DNA from: Sabethes cyaneus
Taxonomy: Eukaryota; Arthropoda; Insecta; Diptera; Culicidae
NCBI RefSeq assembly: GCF_943734655.1
Contig: NC_071354.1
Location: 157,625,142 to 157,689,141 of the forward strand
Reading direction: 5' to 3'
DNA: 64,000 bases
The notes under the pieces were generated by a model. The model was not told where the DNA came from and did no database searches. It saw nothing but the letters and a program-made list of their open reading frames with translations. This document shows positions 1 through 11,179 of the stretch, in pieces. Numbering within the stretch: the stretch's first letter is position 1; each line of letters opens with the position of its first letter. The position numbers were made by a program, and so were the translations under genes.

Positions 1-1329
1 CGTTAGCGCAATCGCAGTCCAATCAGCGCTGTTAAAGGCGTTTTTGACATCTATCATGACTATGACACAATACCTGTCACCCCGCCTCGTCTGTCTCATA
101 GGCTTCTCGGCCCTCTCTATGACAGATTTGATGGCATCGACAGTGGACTTCCCCTTTCGGAATCCAAAGTGCATCCTTGTCAGTCCGGTAACACTTTCCA
201 CAACGGGCGTTAGCCTGTTTATGATTACCCGCTCCAGTAACGTTCCTAACGTATCAAGTAGGCCTGTACGATGAGGGATCCCTTGGTGGTTTCCCCGGCT
301 TCGGAGCAGTAATAGTTTTTTGAAACGATGATTCTACAATTGATGAAGGGACGGTAAGGGAAAGTAATGAAGAAGGATTTTTTTTCCGGTAATGAAGGGG
401 AAGAGTGGAAAGGAAGGGGGGGGGGGGGTAATAGGTAGCTATGCTTAACAAGTTGCCGTTGTGACTCCTATCTTTTGTCCAATGCTGGAAGGTGCATGGG
501 TCGAACCAAGCTGTAATCAGAGATTATAACCGGATTTGAACCCACACGCTGGAGAGGTCCAGCGCCTCTGTGGTTCAAAGGTACACGGGTACCAGTGAGC
601 GACACGTCCTGGCAGGTGTTGTGGGTTCAAATCAGGTTATAATCTCTGATTACAGCTTGGTTCGACTCATGCACCTTCCAGCATTGGACAAAAGATAGGA
701 GTCACAACGACAACTTGTTAAGCGTAGCTACCTATTACCCCCCCTTCCTTTCCACCCTTCCCCTTCATTACCGGAAAAACATCCTTCTTCATTACTTTCC
801 CTTACCGTCCCTTCATCAATTGTAAAATCATCGTTTCAAAAAAATATTAATATATGCCCGACCGCATTTCAAGGTCATGACTAAAGTCACGAGTTTGGTC
901 AATTCGGAGCAGTACCAGTCTTTGGATTTTCCATTTGTCTGGAAATTGGCATACTTCTAGGCAGTTCTGAAGCGTCTCTCTAAATCTATTACGATATGCG
1001 CAGATTGTCGCTTTCAGTGCCTCGTTCGGAATTCCGTCAGGACCGGGTACTTTCTTTGTTTTTAGATCCGTGGTAACCGTAATGAGCTCTTCATTCGTGA
1101 CCGGAATGAGGGTGTCATTCGCTTGACCGTACGAGTCCGCAGGTCACCTCTATGGATCGTATTGCGGAAATAATCCTTCCATGATGACTTTCTGCTTGTG
1201 TAAGCAGATTTTCGACGGAGTAGATGTACCCGTCATCTTTTTCATCCTCACCTCGTAAGCACCATCCTACGGGTTTGAATCCGCATCACGATATAGCTTT
1301 GATGGATTTCGATGGCGTTCAAGTCTGAG
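1..1329 (-). pseudogene. R1/LOA-group LINE reverse transcriptase relic (left arm copy)
   Basis: Mirror image of 13260-14588, truncated by the window edge. Read on the minus strand it gives the N-terminal part of a non-LTR retrotransposon reverse transcriptase: a VPGPDGIPN motif, the KPGKPPRDPSSYRPT stretch, the MHFGFRKGKSTVDAI motif and the catalytic-Asp region MIDVKNAFNSADW. The frame is broken by stops and frameshifts, and by a palindromic SINE at 312-902 that splits the proline-rich motif. The family normally has a single long ORF2 with endonuclease and RT domains, so this copy is dead. Confidence 0.85.
312..902. mobile_element. Palindromic tRNA-like SINE inserted in the LINE (left arm copy)
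   Basis: Mirror of 13687-14277. It is flanked by the 12-bp target duplication TTCGGAGCAGTA at 300-311 and 903-914. The element is itself a near-palindrome: TGAAACGA at 321-328 pairs with TCGTTTCA at 831-838, and both halves contain a Pol III B-box-like GGTTCAAATC. Long G and C runs mark the outer parts of the two halves. Confidence 0.85.
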
Positions 1330-2148
1330 ATATGATATATGAGATATATTGACGCAAAATCCCCTAAATGGTAGTTGGCCGTATATGTGCCAACCCGTCC
1401 CATACGAGTCTTGCCAAACATATAGTTCAGTTTTTCCTGTTACTTTGCGATGGTGTACTCGTCATGCTTGTGTAAACCTGCGTTCTAATTTTAGAACAGA
1501 CGAAGGATACTGTCGAACGAGATATCTACGCAGTTCAGGAAACAATCCATGAGCACAAAGAGCCTCGGGAGATCCTTTATGATATATGTTTGTAGCAACG
1601 ATTCCTCTTACCAGCCATTTTACAGTCTCCAAAAATACGAAAATTTTTAAAATTTTGGGCTCAAATCCTAACCCCGCAGAAGTCACGAATGACTCATGTT
1701 GTTTGGCGGTTTGGATTTTTTATTGTAAACCTTTTTGCTCTGTGTGTTATTATGTACATATTAGCACGTTGATATAGACACGCAGACGTAACATTACGGT
1801 AAAATACATACAAACCAACAATTCATGTTAATAAACAAAAAAATCAACTTGTTCGCCACTACTATTAAAGTTTCCATGAACCTTCAAAGTAAATTTTAAT
1901 GCAATAATTTTCAGCTGATTTGCAACAGTAAACCGCATATTAATTCCAAATTGAGTTTACTACATGGCATGGACGTAGCGACGGGGCGGTTTTGGGGGTT
2001 CAAAAACCGCCCCCCCCCCCAGGAGAAAATTTGTCATACACTTTCAAGCTTGAAATTTCACAGCCAGCTGTTGTTTAAAGCACAGGAAAATGTACGGAGC
2101 TGATTGTACGATCCCCGTCGGCGTTGTGAACTGGGAACTCGGTGGTTC
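1330..2148. other. Unrecognised stretch of the left arm
   Basis: Mirror of 12441-13259. It contains a short reading frame at 1462-1686 (minus), ending in ELRRYLVRQYPSS, that may be a decayed upstream part of the R1-like ORF2, and a C run near 2010. No motif supports a firm call. Confidence 0.4.
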
Positions 2149-3409
2149 GTGCTGTTTTAAGCCCCATTTAATTCGATCTTGGGCTACTCGTCGCCCATTT
2201 TTCAGGCATCTCTGAAGTCGCAGTTTTAACTTAAAAAATAAAAAATGTTGCTATAGACCTGGACGAGCCATCTCGCACGTTGAGTCTCTCTGTGTCGGTG
2301 GGGTTGTTGTATAGAACCGTTTTCCTTACGACGTGACTGGTTCACTGTAGTTTACCGACTTTCGCCAAATGTACGTTGGCAATCTTCCCAAGCCGGGGAT
2401 GGTGCCCTTGATTCATGTACCTCCGCTACTCTTCGCGTTCAGCTTGTACTTCGTCAAATGTCGTCCGCAAAGGCGCGTAAGTCCTCCGTGAGCATGGCCT
2501 ATCGGTCTAATAGGGGGCTTGTATATTGTCAGGTTCCTAAGGTGGCTTATGCCTCCTTATCGCAGCGTTTGGCGAAGCTCAAAGTAGGCCCTGCTTTGCA
2601 GTAGTAGTGCGCTTTACATGAGCAGAGGTAAATTTCTTGACAAGAGATGCTTATCTCCTAGTGAAATTTGGTCTGCTAATCCCTGGAAGGTTATCGGTTT
2701 CATAAACCATATTATACCTGACTGGGAATGTGCAGGAGCAAATGGCTAGTTGTCTATAAATGGCAATTGGCATGCATGGCACGTACGGTAAACAGGGATA
2801 TACTACAAAAGTTCAAATTAATGGACAAAGTAGCCAAATCCCCTGCAAAAAAAAGGCCCGTTACGCTTGAATATGCCGCTGGATGTCCTTATTTGTGTTG
2901 TTGTCCGCGGCTACCAGCTATCCCACATACACGAGCTCATCTACCACTTCTGATTCGTCGCCGTCAACGATTACCGTCCGCGAAAAAAGCACGTTCGTCA
3001 TTTGGTCCGCGTTAAATCAGACCAGACCGAATCGCAAAATTTAAAAGAATGAGTTAATGACAGCAAACGATCAAGAATTTTCTAAGCTACATTTTACTCT
3101 AATAAGACTACATAAATGTTGCAAACAGCCAGTGTTATGAGATGATTTCGAACAATTAATATCTACAAACCATACAGAGCAGTAAATTTTGAACGCGTTT
3201 TTCTCGAAATAAGATTTTTGTTACTTGGCTCGGTCTGACTTAACAACGAGCAATTATTGAGTTATTATCAGTCATGTAATTGGTCTTCGACGCGTTGATT
3301 TAAAGCCCAATCCTGCTAGGCTCCGCCTTCAGTCTAGCACAGATGGCCTTCGTCGCGGCAAAGTTTCTGTCACCGGATTAGCCACCTGGTAAAGTCATCT
3401 GCTTAGCCA
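2149..3409 (-). pseudogene. RTE-like LINE relic (left arm copy)
   Basis: Mirror of 11180-12440. On the minus strand it encodes the second half of an RTE-type reverse transcriptase: an ADDF catalytic box, the ATKAICARLKAE helix, INASKTNYM, the VDGDESEVVDELVYVG block, and a degraded C-terminal part. It carries several stops and is split by a 233-bp MITE at 3011-3243. Confidence 0.78.
3011..3243. mobile_element. MITE inside the RTE relic (left arm copy)
   Basis: Mirror of 11346-11578, with TTAA at both borders. Confidence 0.6.
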
Positions 3410-3647
3410 AGAAGTTTGCTACATTTACTGAGAATCAAACCTCTCTTTTCGAAATTTGATCGTCGGATCACCTTAAGAGCGATGTTGAGAATCATACAGG
3501 ATAAGTTGTTCTTAAGCACCCTCACTGCGTTTCGAAGAGACTCAGTTCTATGGACTTTAACAGCCTCTTCCAGCCGAGATTCGAACATACAACGTACCTC
3601 AATGCCTGCTGGGAAGCCATAACTTTAACTCTGTTATTTCAATTTGA

Positions 3648-3870
3648 TTTTTTGTTTGATGAGCAAAGCAAAGCCGTGGGATTAAACGTCCTTTCTAAGA
3701 CTTGACCCTTCTTCATCGACAGACTTCACAGTCGGCTACTAGAGTACAGGACAGTTACGACGGGGCTAGTGTAAAAATCCTACTGACTCTATCTTGCAGC
3801 ATCGTTTAGCCGAGATTCGAACATGCGACGACTGGCTTGTTAGACCAGCATCGTACCTCGAAACCAACAC
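3648..3870 (-). mobile_element. tRNA-derived SINE (left arm copy)
   Basis: Mirror of 10719-10941, with the 9-bp target duplication TCAATTTGA at 3639-3647 and 3871-3879. Confidence 0.8.
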
Positions 3871-3988
3871 TCAATTTGAACCAAAAAAGTTTTTAACTGA
3901 AAATAATTCTCCATTTCCTGAATAATCTGCTTACGGTTAACACCCCCCCCCCCCCCCCCCCCCCAGGAACTTTTCTGGCTACGCCCGT

Positions 3989-5229
3989 GCTACATGGCAT
4001 CACATAGTAATGAGCGATAAAAATACAAAAAAAATATGACAATTGAATTGTTTTCTAACACTATTATTTCACTATTTTTTATAAAACATTTCTATTGGAA
4101 ACAGTGAGGCACACAGACAATGCTCACACCATGCAAATTTTTTTTTTCTAATTTTTTTCTATTAAATTGTTAATCTATCCATATGGATTGACTTTGAATT
4201 ATTTTGAAGTATTAGTCAACAGTTAAATTGACTAGGATTAGTTCTTTATATGAATCTATATGTTGATGCGAGAATATTCGGAATTTTCAATCATACCCAA
4301 CAATGATGTATCCTTTATACACACAATAAACAGCACGGCCTCTAAACTACTCTTTATATCCAAAAACATATTGTTTGAACTGAATTCAAATGTGTATCTC
4401 AGCAATCAATATTCGTTGTCTCACTCTTTCCACCTAATAGGGAACAGTGAGACAAAAAGACACCTGTGGCTGTAACTAATTTAGCTTATGACCAAAACGA
4501 CTGAAACTTTCTTTCAGACAATTAGAAGGATATACCCTTCAAATGGATTAAAGCGCTCGTTGGTAGCTGTCATCAAATTTTTTTTCAAATTTTTGGAAAC
4601 AAGTGTCTCACTGTCGACGTCTCTCCCCTACCATGCGTAACGAATTACGTGTGATTGCAACTGAACTATTTAACTCTTGGCGAACAATACATTGCAAAAA
4701 AAATTAATCGAAACGTCACCATTATACATCCCACATAGATGGATACATTGAAGGTTTTTGTTTGCACAGGAAGACTATTGTCTGTTGGGTGTTATTATTT
4801 TTCATTTGTATGTTGTCTTGATCAAAGCTTAAACTAAATGGACTGGAAATCTTTAATTTTCAATTTCATATAAATTTTTCATGCACAAATTTTGATTGTT
4901 TTTCTTGTAATGAAAAAACTTGTGTTGATTTTATAGTTATTTTATTAGGTTTGGAAGTTGACGTGATTTTGTCCAAAATTTTGTTGTTTACGTTTCGTGT
5001 CACTACATCAAAATTGCATCTAAACTATACTAAAATTTATAGGTGTCTTAGTAAAATACAAAAATAGAATGAAAGAAAAGTCGAAAATTTTCCTTCATTC
5101 AATTTAAACTATGTCGGTTTTCATGTCAGTATTCACAGACGTATACATTACAATACAATAGATGTATTTTGTCTTTAATTTATTCTGTTTCGTTCCACTT
5201 TCGTTTCGGTTTAAAGTTTTACATTTTGC
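3989..5229. other. AT-rich inner part of the left arm, non-coding
   Basis: Mirror of 9360-10600. It holds a cluster of short CAGTGAGACA / CTCACTGTT motifs in both orientations near 4105-4130, 4420-4450 and 4600-4612, which hints at a decayed inverted-repeat element. A piece near 4700-4760 resembles 63023-63125. Confidence 0.5.
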
Positions 5230-6153
5230 CGCAAGATTGTTTGGTTATGTTTATAAATTATTCTCATATATTTTTTTTATTTTCTAATTCATCACCAATA
5301 ATGCAAGACTGAAAAACTATTACACAATAACTTAAAAACTAGGTTGAACACTGAAATATTAATTATACAGGATTAATTTGAGACAGAAACTAATTTTAAT
5401 AAAAAGACAAAGCTTAAGTAAGCATGGAAATAAGATTTTCAAAGTTGTATTAAAATAATACCAAAAAGTAGAAAATTTAAGTTATCAAACTTGTAGAACG
5501 TGTAATTAAAAGTATCGAAATGAGAAAAGAGACATACATGAATTAAATTTATATTAAATTCTAAAACGCAATAGAACACGATACAGCATTGCCATACAAA
5601 TACATGACCATATTGAAAAATTGTAATTAATTTGATAAAAATTTATATATTTAAACACAGCCGCTCTTCAAATCAGTTTCAACGCAGAATAATGATTAAT
5701 ATAATAATAACAATGATGGAACTTATATGTTACAATTACTGAATCAAGTATAAATATCTGTGTACCAATAAAAACAAATAATGTAAAAAACTATAATTTT
5801 ATATTTTTGTACCGAATTCAAATTGATTGTGGCAATATGTAAACAACTTTGAATATCATATGGCATATCGTTGTATTTATAGTTGTATTTGTTGTATTTA
5901 TAGTTGTATTTGCTGTATTCAGGTTCCATTATAACGAACTTTTAATTAAAATTTTTGTCACAAAAATAAAGTTTTCAAGAATTATGTAATACGTTGTTTT
6001 TCTTGATCTCCGAAATTCCCTGATCCACTATTTTGCCAGTAAATTTTCGTACCTGTCATTTAAACAGTTGTAGTGCCCTTTCAATAGCTTTTGAATTTAT
6101 AAGCGCGTAATTTTTCTGATGAATAATTCCACACTTATTAACCAGCCGTCGAT

Positions 6154-6641
6154 GGGGGGCTCCGTAGCCGCAAGGTTACCATGTCTGCTTTGACAAGCGA
6201 GTGGTTGTCGGTTCGAATCTTAGTAGAATCAAGCCATTCGATGTCAAGTGACTTTAGCATGGGTTAATTCTCAGGCCCCTCCATTTACCCTTCCTTCGTG
6301 CTGAATTCTATATTTACCCTCTGAAGCCTCTTGACAGTGCAAATGTCCCTCCTATAGTTAAGTGTACTGGTCAGAGGTACGAATGAGTCCTCGCCAGGGA
6401 CGACTGTAATATGGGATAGTGCTGGCAGCGAGGAATAAGTGGGTATAGTAGATCAAGATTTGAAGGAAGGGTAAACCCCAATACACGCAAGCACGCATAA
6501 AAAAATTCAATAAGCATATCGCTCACTGAATAGCGATTATAGCAAAAAGAAATGCAGTGCAGGTCATACAGCAAACACCCGGGCGATATTACAATAGATC
6601 AACTATACTGGTCGCAGTAATGAGTCCACACATGAAAAAAA
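6154..6641 (+). mobile_element. tRNA-derived SINE with perfect target duplication (Feilai-like)
   Basis: Begins GGGGGGCTCCGTAGCCGC, an A-box-like tRNA head. TCGGTTCGAATCTTA at 6209-6223 is a B box, and the element ends in an A-rich tail (CATGAAAAAAA). A perfect 14-bp duplication, AACCAGCCGTCGAT, flanks it at 6140-6153 and 6642-6655, showing LINE-type retroposition. The length of about 490 bp is long for a simple tRNA SINE. The layout recalls Feilai of Aedes, from memory and unverified. It appears to be a well-preserved copy. Confidence 0.85.
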
Positions 6642-6779
6642 AACCAGCCGTCGATATTGAAATCAAGTTTGTTTGAATATTTATTCTGTTTAAGGAGAAG
6701 CCGTGGAATTCAATTGTGTTACTTTAGTATAATTAAATAAGGAACTCTACTAACACTATAAGACAATAATTGTTAATTA

Positions 6780-7690
6780 CAGTGGGATTCTGATTTTGTC
6801 ACTTCCAGATGTTGTCTGCCCTCGGTTTCGTCTACCTCCGATTTTATCACTTTTTCCTGTTTTTGTCATGTTTTTCACCCGATTGATATTTGTCAAATCG
6901 AACTGTTTTTCTACTTGGATTTGTGTTTTGTGCAGTGGCGCAGCGTTAATTGGATTCGTAGACAGGGGCAGGGAAGAAGGGGTTATCTTTTAATTTGATT
7001 TAATTTTATTTTACAAGTCTTCGATTAATTCGTAGACAATCGCTACATATTACTTATTCTATATTTTGTACACATGCAGTCAATGGACTTTGAACGAAAA
7101 CACAAACATATATTCGATGTCTTCTATTTTCTGAAAAAACTCCAAAGGATATATTCCGGGTTTTTCTCGGACATCGCTTGTTTAAATGTTTATAACTCCT
7201 GACCTAAGAATCATATAATTAAAATTTTTGGATGAAGATCCAAATTCTTAGGAGTTTAAACAAAATATTATCAAAAAAGTTTGTCATAGTGGTGGAGAAA
7301 AATCGGAAAACAATGTCTTAAATTATGGAAAATTTTCAAAATACTTTATTCTTATATATAAATTCCTAATCTTTTAGTGGTAAAAATTGCAGTTTTTTGT
7401 TCTTGAGCCCGTCCATATCAATTAGCTTCGAGGTACAACGCTGGTCTAACAAGCCAGTCGTAGTAGGTTCGAAACTCGGCTAGGCGGTGCTGCTAGATAG
7501 AATCAGTAGGATTGTTGCACCAGCCCCGTAATTACCCTGTTATCTAATAGCCAACATGGAGTAGGCAGTTGTAAATGCCATAAAAATGGTCAACGTGGAA
7601 TGTAAGCAGTTCATTAAACATTATCAATAAAATAATTAAAATAAAAAAAGTCCCAATTTTGTCACTATCCCATTTTTATCATCCCTGACT
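6780..7690. mobile_element. Partial pogo-like DNA element, interrupted
   Basis: The left end CAGTGGGATTCTGATTTTG follows a TA at 6778-6779 and matches the TIR of the complete element at 38114-38792 (CAGTGGAATTTCGATTTTG and its partner). Internal text repeats pieces such as TTTTATCAC and TTTTGTCA. No clean right TIR was found; TTTTGTCACTATCCC near 7653 may be part of it. A SINE lies inside. Confidence 0.5.
7427..7600 (+). mobile_element. SINE fragment, tRNA-like head
   Basis: GAGGTACAACGCTGGTCTAA followed by the B box TAGGTTCGAAACTCGG. Same family as 10719-10941, but the family tail with GGCTTTGCTTTG is absent and a different 3' part with CAACGTGGAATGTAAGC follows. Confidence 0.65.
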
Positions 7691-7739
7691 TATTACTCTA
7701 TTTTGATTAATTGATTTACTGATTTTTTTAGATTCACTT

Positions 7740-8640
7740 AAGTGGCTTGTTAAAAAACATATCGACTGACAAATTCATACATGAAATCAATAAATTGACT
7801 TGATTTAGAATTTTAGTTTACTGTTCATTGTTATTAGAATATTAGTTATTTGATTTATTTGCTTATTTAGATCATCTAAGAAAAAGAAAGAATCAACACG
7901 TGCTAATAATATTAGTTAGTTGATTTATTAATCGATTTATTTACTGATTTTATTGATTTATTGATTTAGATTTATTGATTTAAAGATTTATTGATTTACT
8001 GATTTATTGATTTACTAGCTGTAACCCGCATGCGTCGCCTCGCGTCTAATTGAGAGCAAATCGAAGGGACGCTATGTAACACTAACGCTATGTTACTACG
8101 TTACTTTTGCTCGTCTTGAATGCAATCTGATATGATTAGTTTGAGTCTTTGCCTAATGTGGGCGATTGTTACCACAAATATATGAGGTCCCTCGTTTTGG
8201 CTACAGACAAGGCTCTTATATATTTAGATTAATTTTTTAACTCAATAATTTATTGAATTTTGTAATGTTTGGTGTATTGATTTATTAATTTTATGATTTA
8301 TAGACTTATTGGTATTTTAATTTATTAGTTTATTAATATATTGCTTTGTTGATTTGCTTTAGAATGGTAATTTACTGATCATCGTTATTGGGATGTTACT
8401 TAGTTGATTTATTAATCGATTGATTTACTGATTTATTGTTTTATTGATTTACTGATTTATTTATTTGTTGACTGATTGATTTATTAATTTTTTGATACAA
8501 TAATTTATCGAATTTTTGATTTATATTGATTTATTAATTTTATAATTTCTTGATTTTTTGATTTTTTAAATTTTTAATTTGTTGATTTATTAATTAGTCA
8601 TTAATTTAATTACTTATTGGCTTTTAACCACGACCCAGTT
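7740..8640. repeat. AT-rich cryptic simple repeat (GATTTATT-like)
   Basis: Long tracts of GATTTATTGATTTACT-type sequence alternate irregularly at 7915-8015 and 8275-8600. They look like an eroded tandem repeat and carry no coding potential. A small inserted element sits at 8017-8233. Confidence 0.75.
8017..8233 (+). mobile_element. Small CTAGCTG-start repeat element
   Basis: Starts CTAGCTGTAACCCGC and ends CTTATATATTTAGATTA inside the AT-rich repeat. The start and end resemble those of the minisatellite element (CTAGCTGACCCG ... TATAGATT) at 50219-52585, but without its tandem units. Confidence 0.4.
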
Positions 8641-9359
8641 ATATTAATTACTAGCTTATAAATAATTGATTAAACATCCTATATCGGTAGTACACTTCGG
8701 TTTTAATTAATAAACCATTGCAATCTACTCTAGAGCACAGAACAATAATTTAACCTTTGAAATTACCAAGATAAAGCTTTACAAAAAATAGCTTAATACT
8801 AATCTTTTCTATATTGAATTTCGCTTTATGTTATTAATAATAAAAAGTGAAACAAAAAATATCAATTTTAAATTAAAAATATATTTAAATATAATTTTAA
8901 TTTTGAACCGCACTAATGAAAGTGATGCGCCCTAGTAATGCGCGTCATGAACAAACATCTTCAGCGACCGGTGCCGGTCCGCCATCGCTGCTAGGCGAAA
9001 AAGGGTTTCAGTTGTATTTGTTTTGATTAAGTCCGCTTCGAACGCCAGCCAGCAGCAGCGGCTTTGCTTCAAAACAAATACAACCAAAACGCACTCCCGT
9101 TTTCCTGGTCCCGTATTCGGGGCCAACAACCAACCGACTCGTGGGACCGGCAACGATCCAACTAGAGGTGCTCGAGCCGGATTCGGCGGATGAACTTTCA
9201 ACCCCACATTTCCGACATTTTTGTTGCAAAATCGTCCGACAACGGATTCAAAACGGACCGACATGTCGGATCGATGTTGAATTGACAAGCAGAGTTGTGG
9301 AATCGATGTGGAATCAATATCGGACCAACCATTCTTACAAAATGTAAAAATGTAAAAAT
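8640..9359. other. Unassigned stretch with a GC-richer patch
   Basis: 8640-8929 is AT-rich and blank. 8930-9310 is clearly GC-richer and has overlapping frames on both strands. None carries a recognisable domain, so the patch could be a captured exon or a repeat fragment. Confidence 0.35.
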
Positions 9360-10600
9360 GCAAAATGTAAAACTTTAAACCGAAACGAAAGTGGAACGAA
9401 ACAGAATAAATTAAAGACAAAATACATCTATTGTATTGTAATGTATACGTCTGTGAATACTGACATGAAAACCGACATAGTTTAAATTGAATGAAGGAAA
9501 ATTTTCGACTTTTCTTTCATTCTATTTTTGTATTTTACTAAGACACCTATAAATTTTAGTATAGTTTAGATGCAATTTTGATGTAGTGACACGAAACGTA
9601 AACAACAAAATTTTGGACAAAATCACGTCAACTTCCAAACCTAATAAAATAACTATAAAATCAACACAAGTTTTTTCATTACAAGAAAAACAATCAAAAT
9701 TTGTGCATGAAAAATTTATATGAAATTGAAAATTAAAGATTTCCAGTCCATTTAGTTTAAGCTTTGATCAAGACAACATACAAATGAAAAATAATAACAC
9801 CCAACAGACAATAGTCTTCCTGTGCAAACAAAAACCTTCAATGTATCCATCTATGTGGGATGTATAATGGTGACGTTTCGATTAATTTTTTTTGCAATGT
9901 ATTGTTCGCCAAGAGTTAAATAGTTCAGTTGCAATCACACGTAATTCGTTACGCATGGTAGGGGAGAGACGTCGACAGTGAGACACTTGTTTCCAAAAAT
10001 TTGAAAAAAAATTTGATGACAGCTACCAACGAGCGCTTTAATCCATTTGAAGGGTATATCCTTCTAATTGTCTGAAAGAAAGTTTCAGTCGTTTTGGTCA
10101 TAAGCTAAATTAGTTACAGCCACAGGTGTCTTTTTGTCTCACTGTTCCCTATTAGGTGGAAAGAGTGAGACAACGAATATTGATTGCTGAGATACACATT
10201 TGAATTCAGTTCAAACAATATGTTTTTGGATATAAAGAGTAGTTTAGAGGCCGTGCTGTTTATTGTGTGTATAAAGGATACATCATTGTTGGGTATGATT
10301 GAAAATTCCGAATATTCTCGCATCAACATATAGATTCATATAAAGAACTAATCCTAGTCAATTTAACTGTTGACTAATACTTCAAAATAATTCAAAGTCA
10401 ATCCATATGGATAGATTAACAATTTAATAGAAAAAAATTAGAAAAAAAAAATTTGCATGGTGTGAGCATTGTCTGTGTGCCTCACTGTTTCCAATAGAAA
10501 TGTTTTATAAAAAATAGTGAAATAATAGTGTTAGAAAACAATTCAATTGTCATATTTTTTTTGTATTTTTATCGCTCATTACTATGTGATGCCATGTAGC
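9360..10600. other. AT-rich inner part of the right arm, non-coding
   Basis: Same content as 3989-5229. The motif cluster ACAGTGAGACAC and CTCACTGTTCCC recurs near 9975, 10138 and 10480. A segment around 9835-9900, containing TGTGGGATGTATAATGGTGAC, recurs in diverged form near 63023-63125. No coding potential seen. Confidence 0.5.
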
Positions 10601-10718
10601 ACGGGCGTAGCCAGAAAAGTTCCTGGGGGGGGGGGGGGGGGGGGGGTGTTAACCGTAAGCAGATTATTCAGGAAATGGAGAATTATTTTCAGTTAAAAAC
10701 TTTTTTGGTTCAAATTGA

Positions 10719-10941
10719 GTGTTGGTTTCGAGGTACGATGCTGGTCTAACAAGCCAGTCGTCGCATGTTCGAATCTCGGCTAAACGATGCTGCAAGATAG
10801 AGTCAGTAGGATTTTTACACTAGCCCCGTCGTAACTGTCCTGTACTCTAGTAGCCGACTGTGAAGTCTGTCGATGAAGAAGGGTCAAGTCTTAGAAAGGA
10901 CGTTTAATCCCACGGCTTTGCTTTGCTCATCAAACAAAAAA
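10719..10941 (+). mobile_element. tRNA-derived SINE, about 223 bp
   Basis: The head is tRNA-like: GAGGTACGATGCTGGTCTAA resembles an A box with anticodon arm, and ATGTTCGAATCTCGG is a B box. The body ends in the family tail GGCTTTGCTTTGCTC. A 9-bp duplication, TCAAATTGA, flanks it at 10710-10718 and 10942-10950. Relatives are at 7427-7600, 28996-29067, 39165-39300 and 63170-63330. A second B-box-like sequence at 11002-11016 suggests another, truncated SINE just downstream. Confidence 0.8.
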
Positions 10942-11179
10942 TCAAATTGAAATAACAGAGTTAAAGTTATGGCTTCCCAGCAGGCATTGAGGTACGTTGT
11001 ATGTTCGAATCTCGGCTGGAAGAGGCTGTTAAAGTCCATAGAACTGAGTCTCTTCGAAACGCAGTGAGGGTGCTTAAGAACAACTTATCCTGTATGATTC
11101 TCAACATCGCTCTTAAGGTGATCCGACGATCAAATTTCGAAAAGAGAGGTTTGATTCTCAGTAAATGTAGCAAACTTCT

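Larger units (their letters stand above)
1..5229. repeat. Left arm of a giant inverted repeat
   Basis: Every landmark in this stretch recurs in reverse complement at 14589 minus its coordinate. Pairs checked by eye include the LINE relics, both SINEs, a 22-base C run (3943-3964, matching 22 G at 10625-10646) and a 13-base G run near 416 (matching 13 C at 14161). No mismatch was found in the compared stretches. The inner end is sharp: 5229 still pairs with 9360, and 5230 does not pair with 9359. The outer end lies beyond the window start, so the arm is at least 5,229 bp. It could be a very recent inverted duplication, a gene-converted palindrome, or an assembly artefact. Confidence 0.97.
5230..9359. 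other. Spacer of the giant inverted repeat
   Basis: 4,130 bp of unique sequence between the arms. It holds a full SINE with target duplications, a second SINE fragment, a pogo-like end, cryptic GATTTATT repeats and a GC-richer patch near 8930-9310 (listed separately). 5230-6139 is AT-rich, with no coding pattern or repeat that I recognise. Confidence 0.9.

Noticed and set aside
8932..9420. 162-residue minus-strand frame as a gene
   Set aside because: It runs across the palindrome junction at 9359/9360, so it cannot be an ancestral reading frame.
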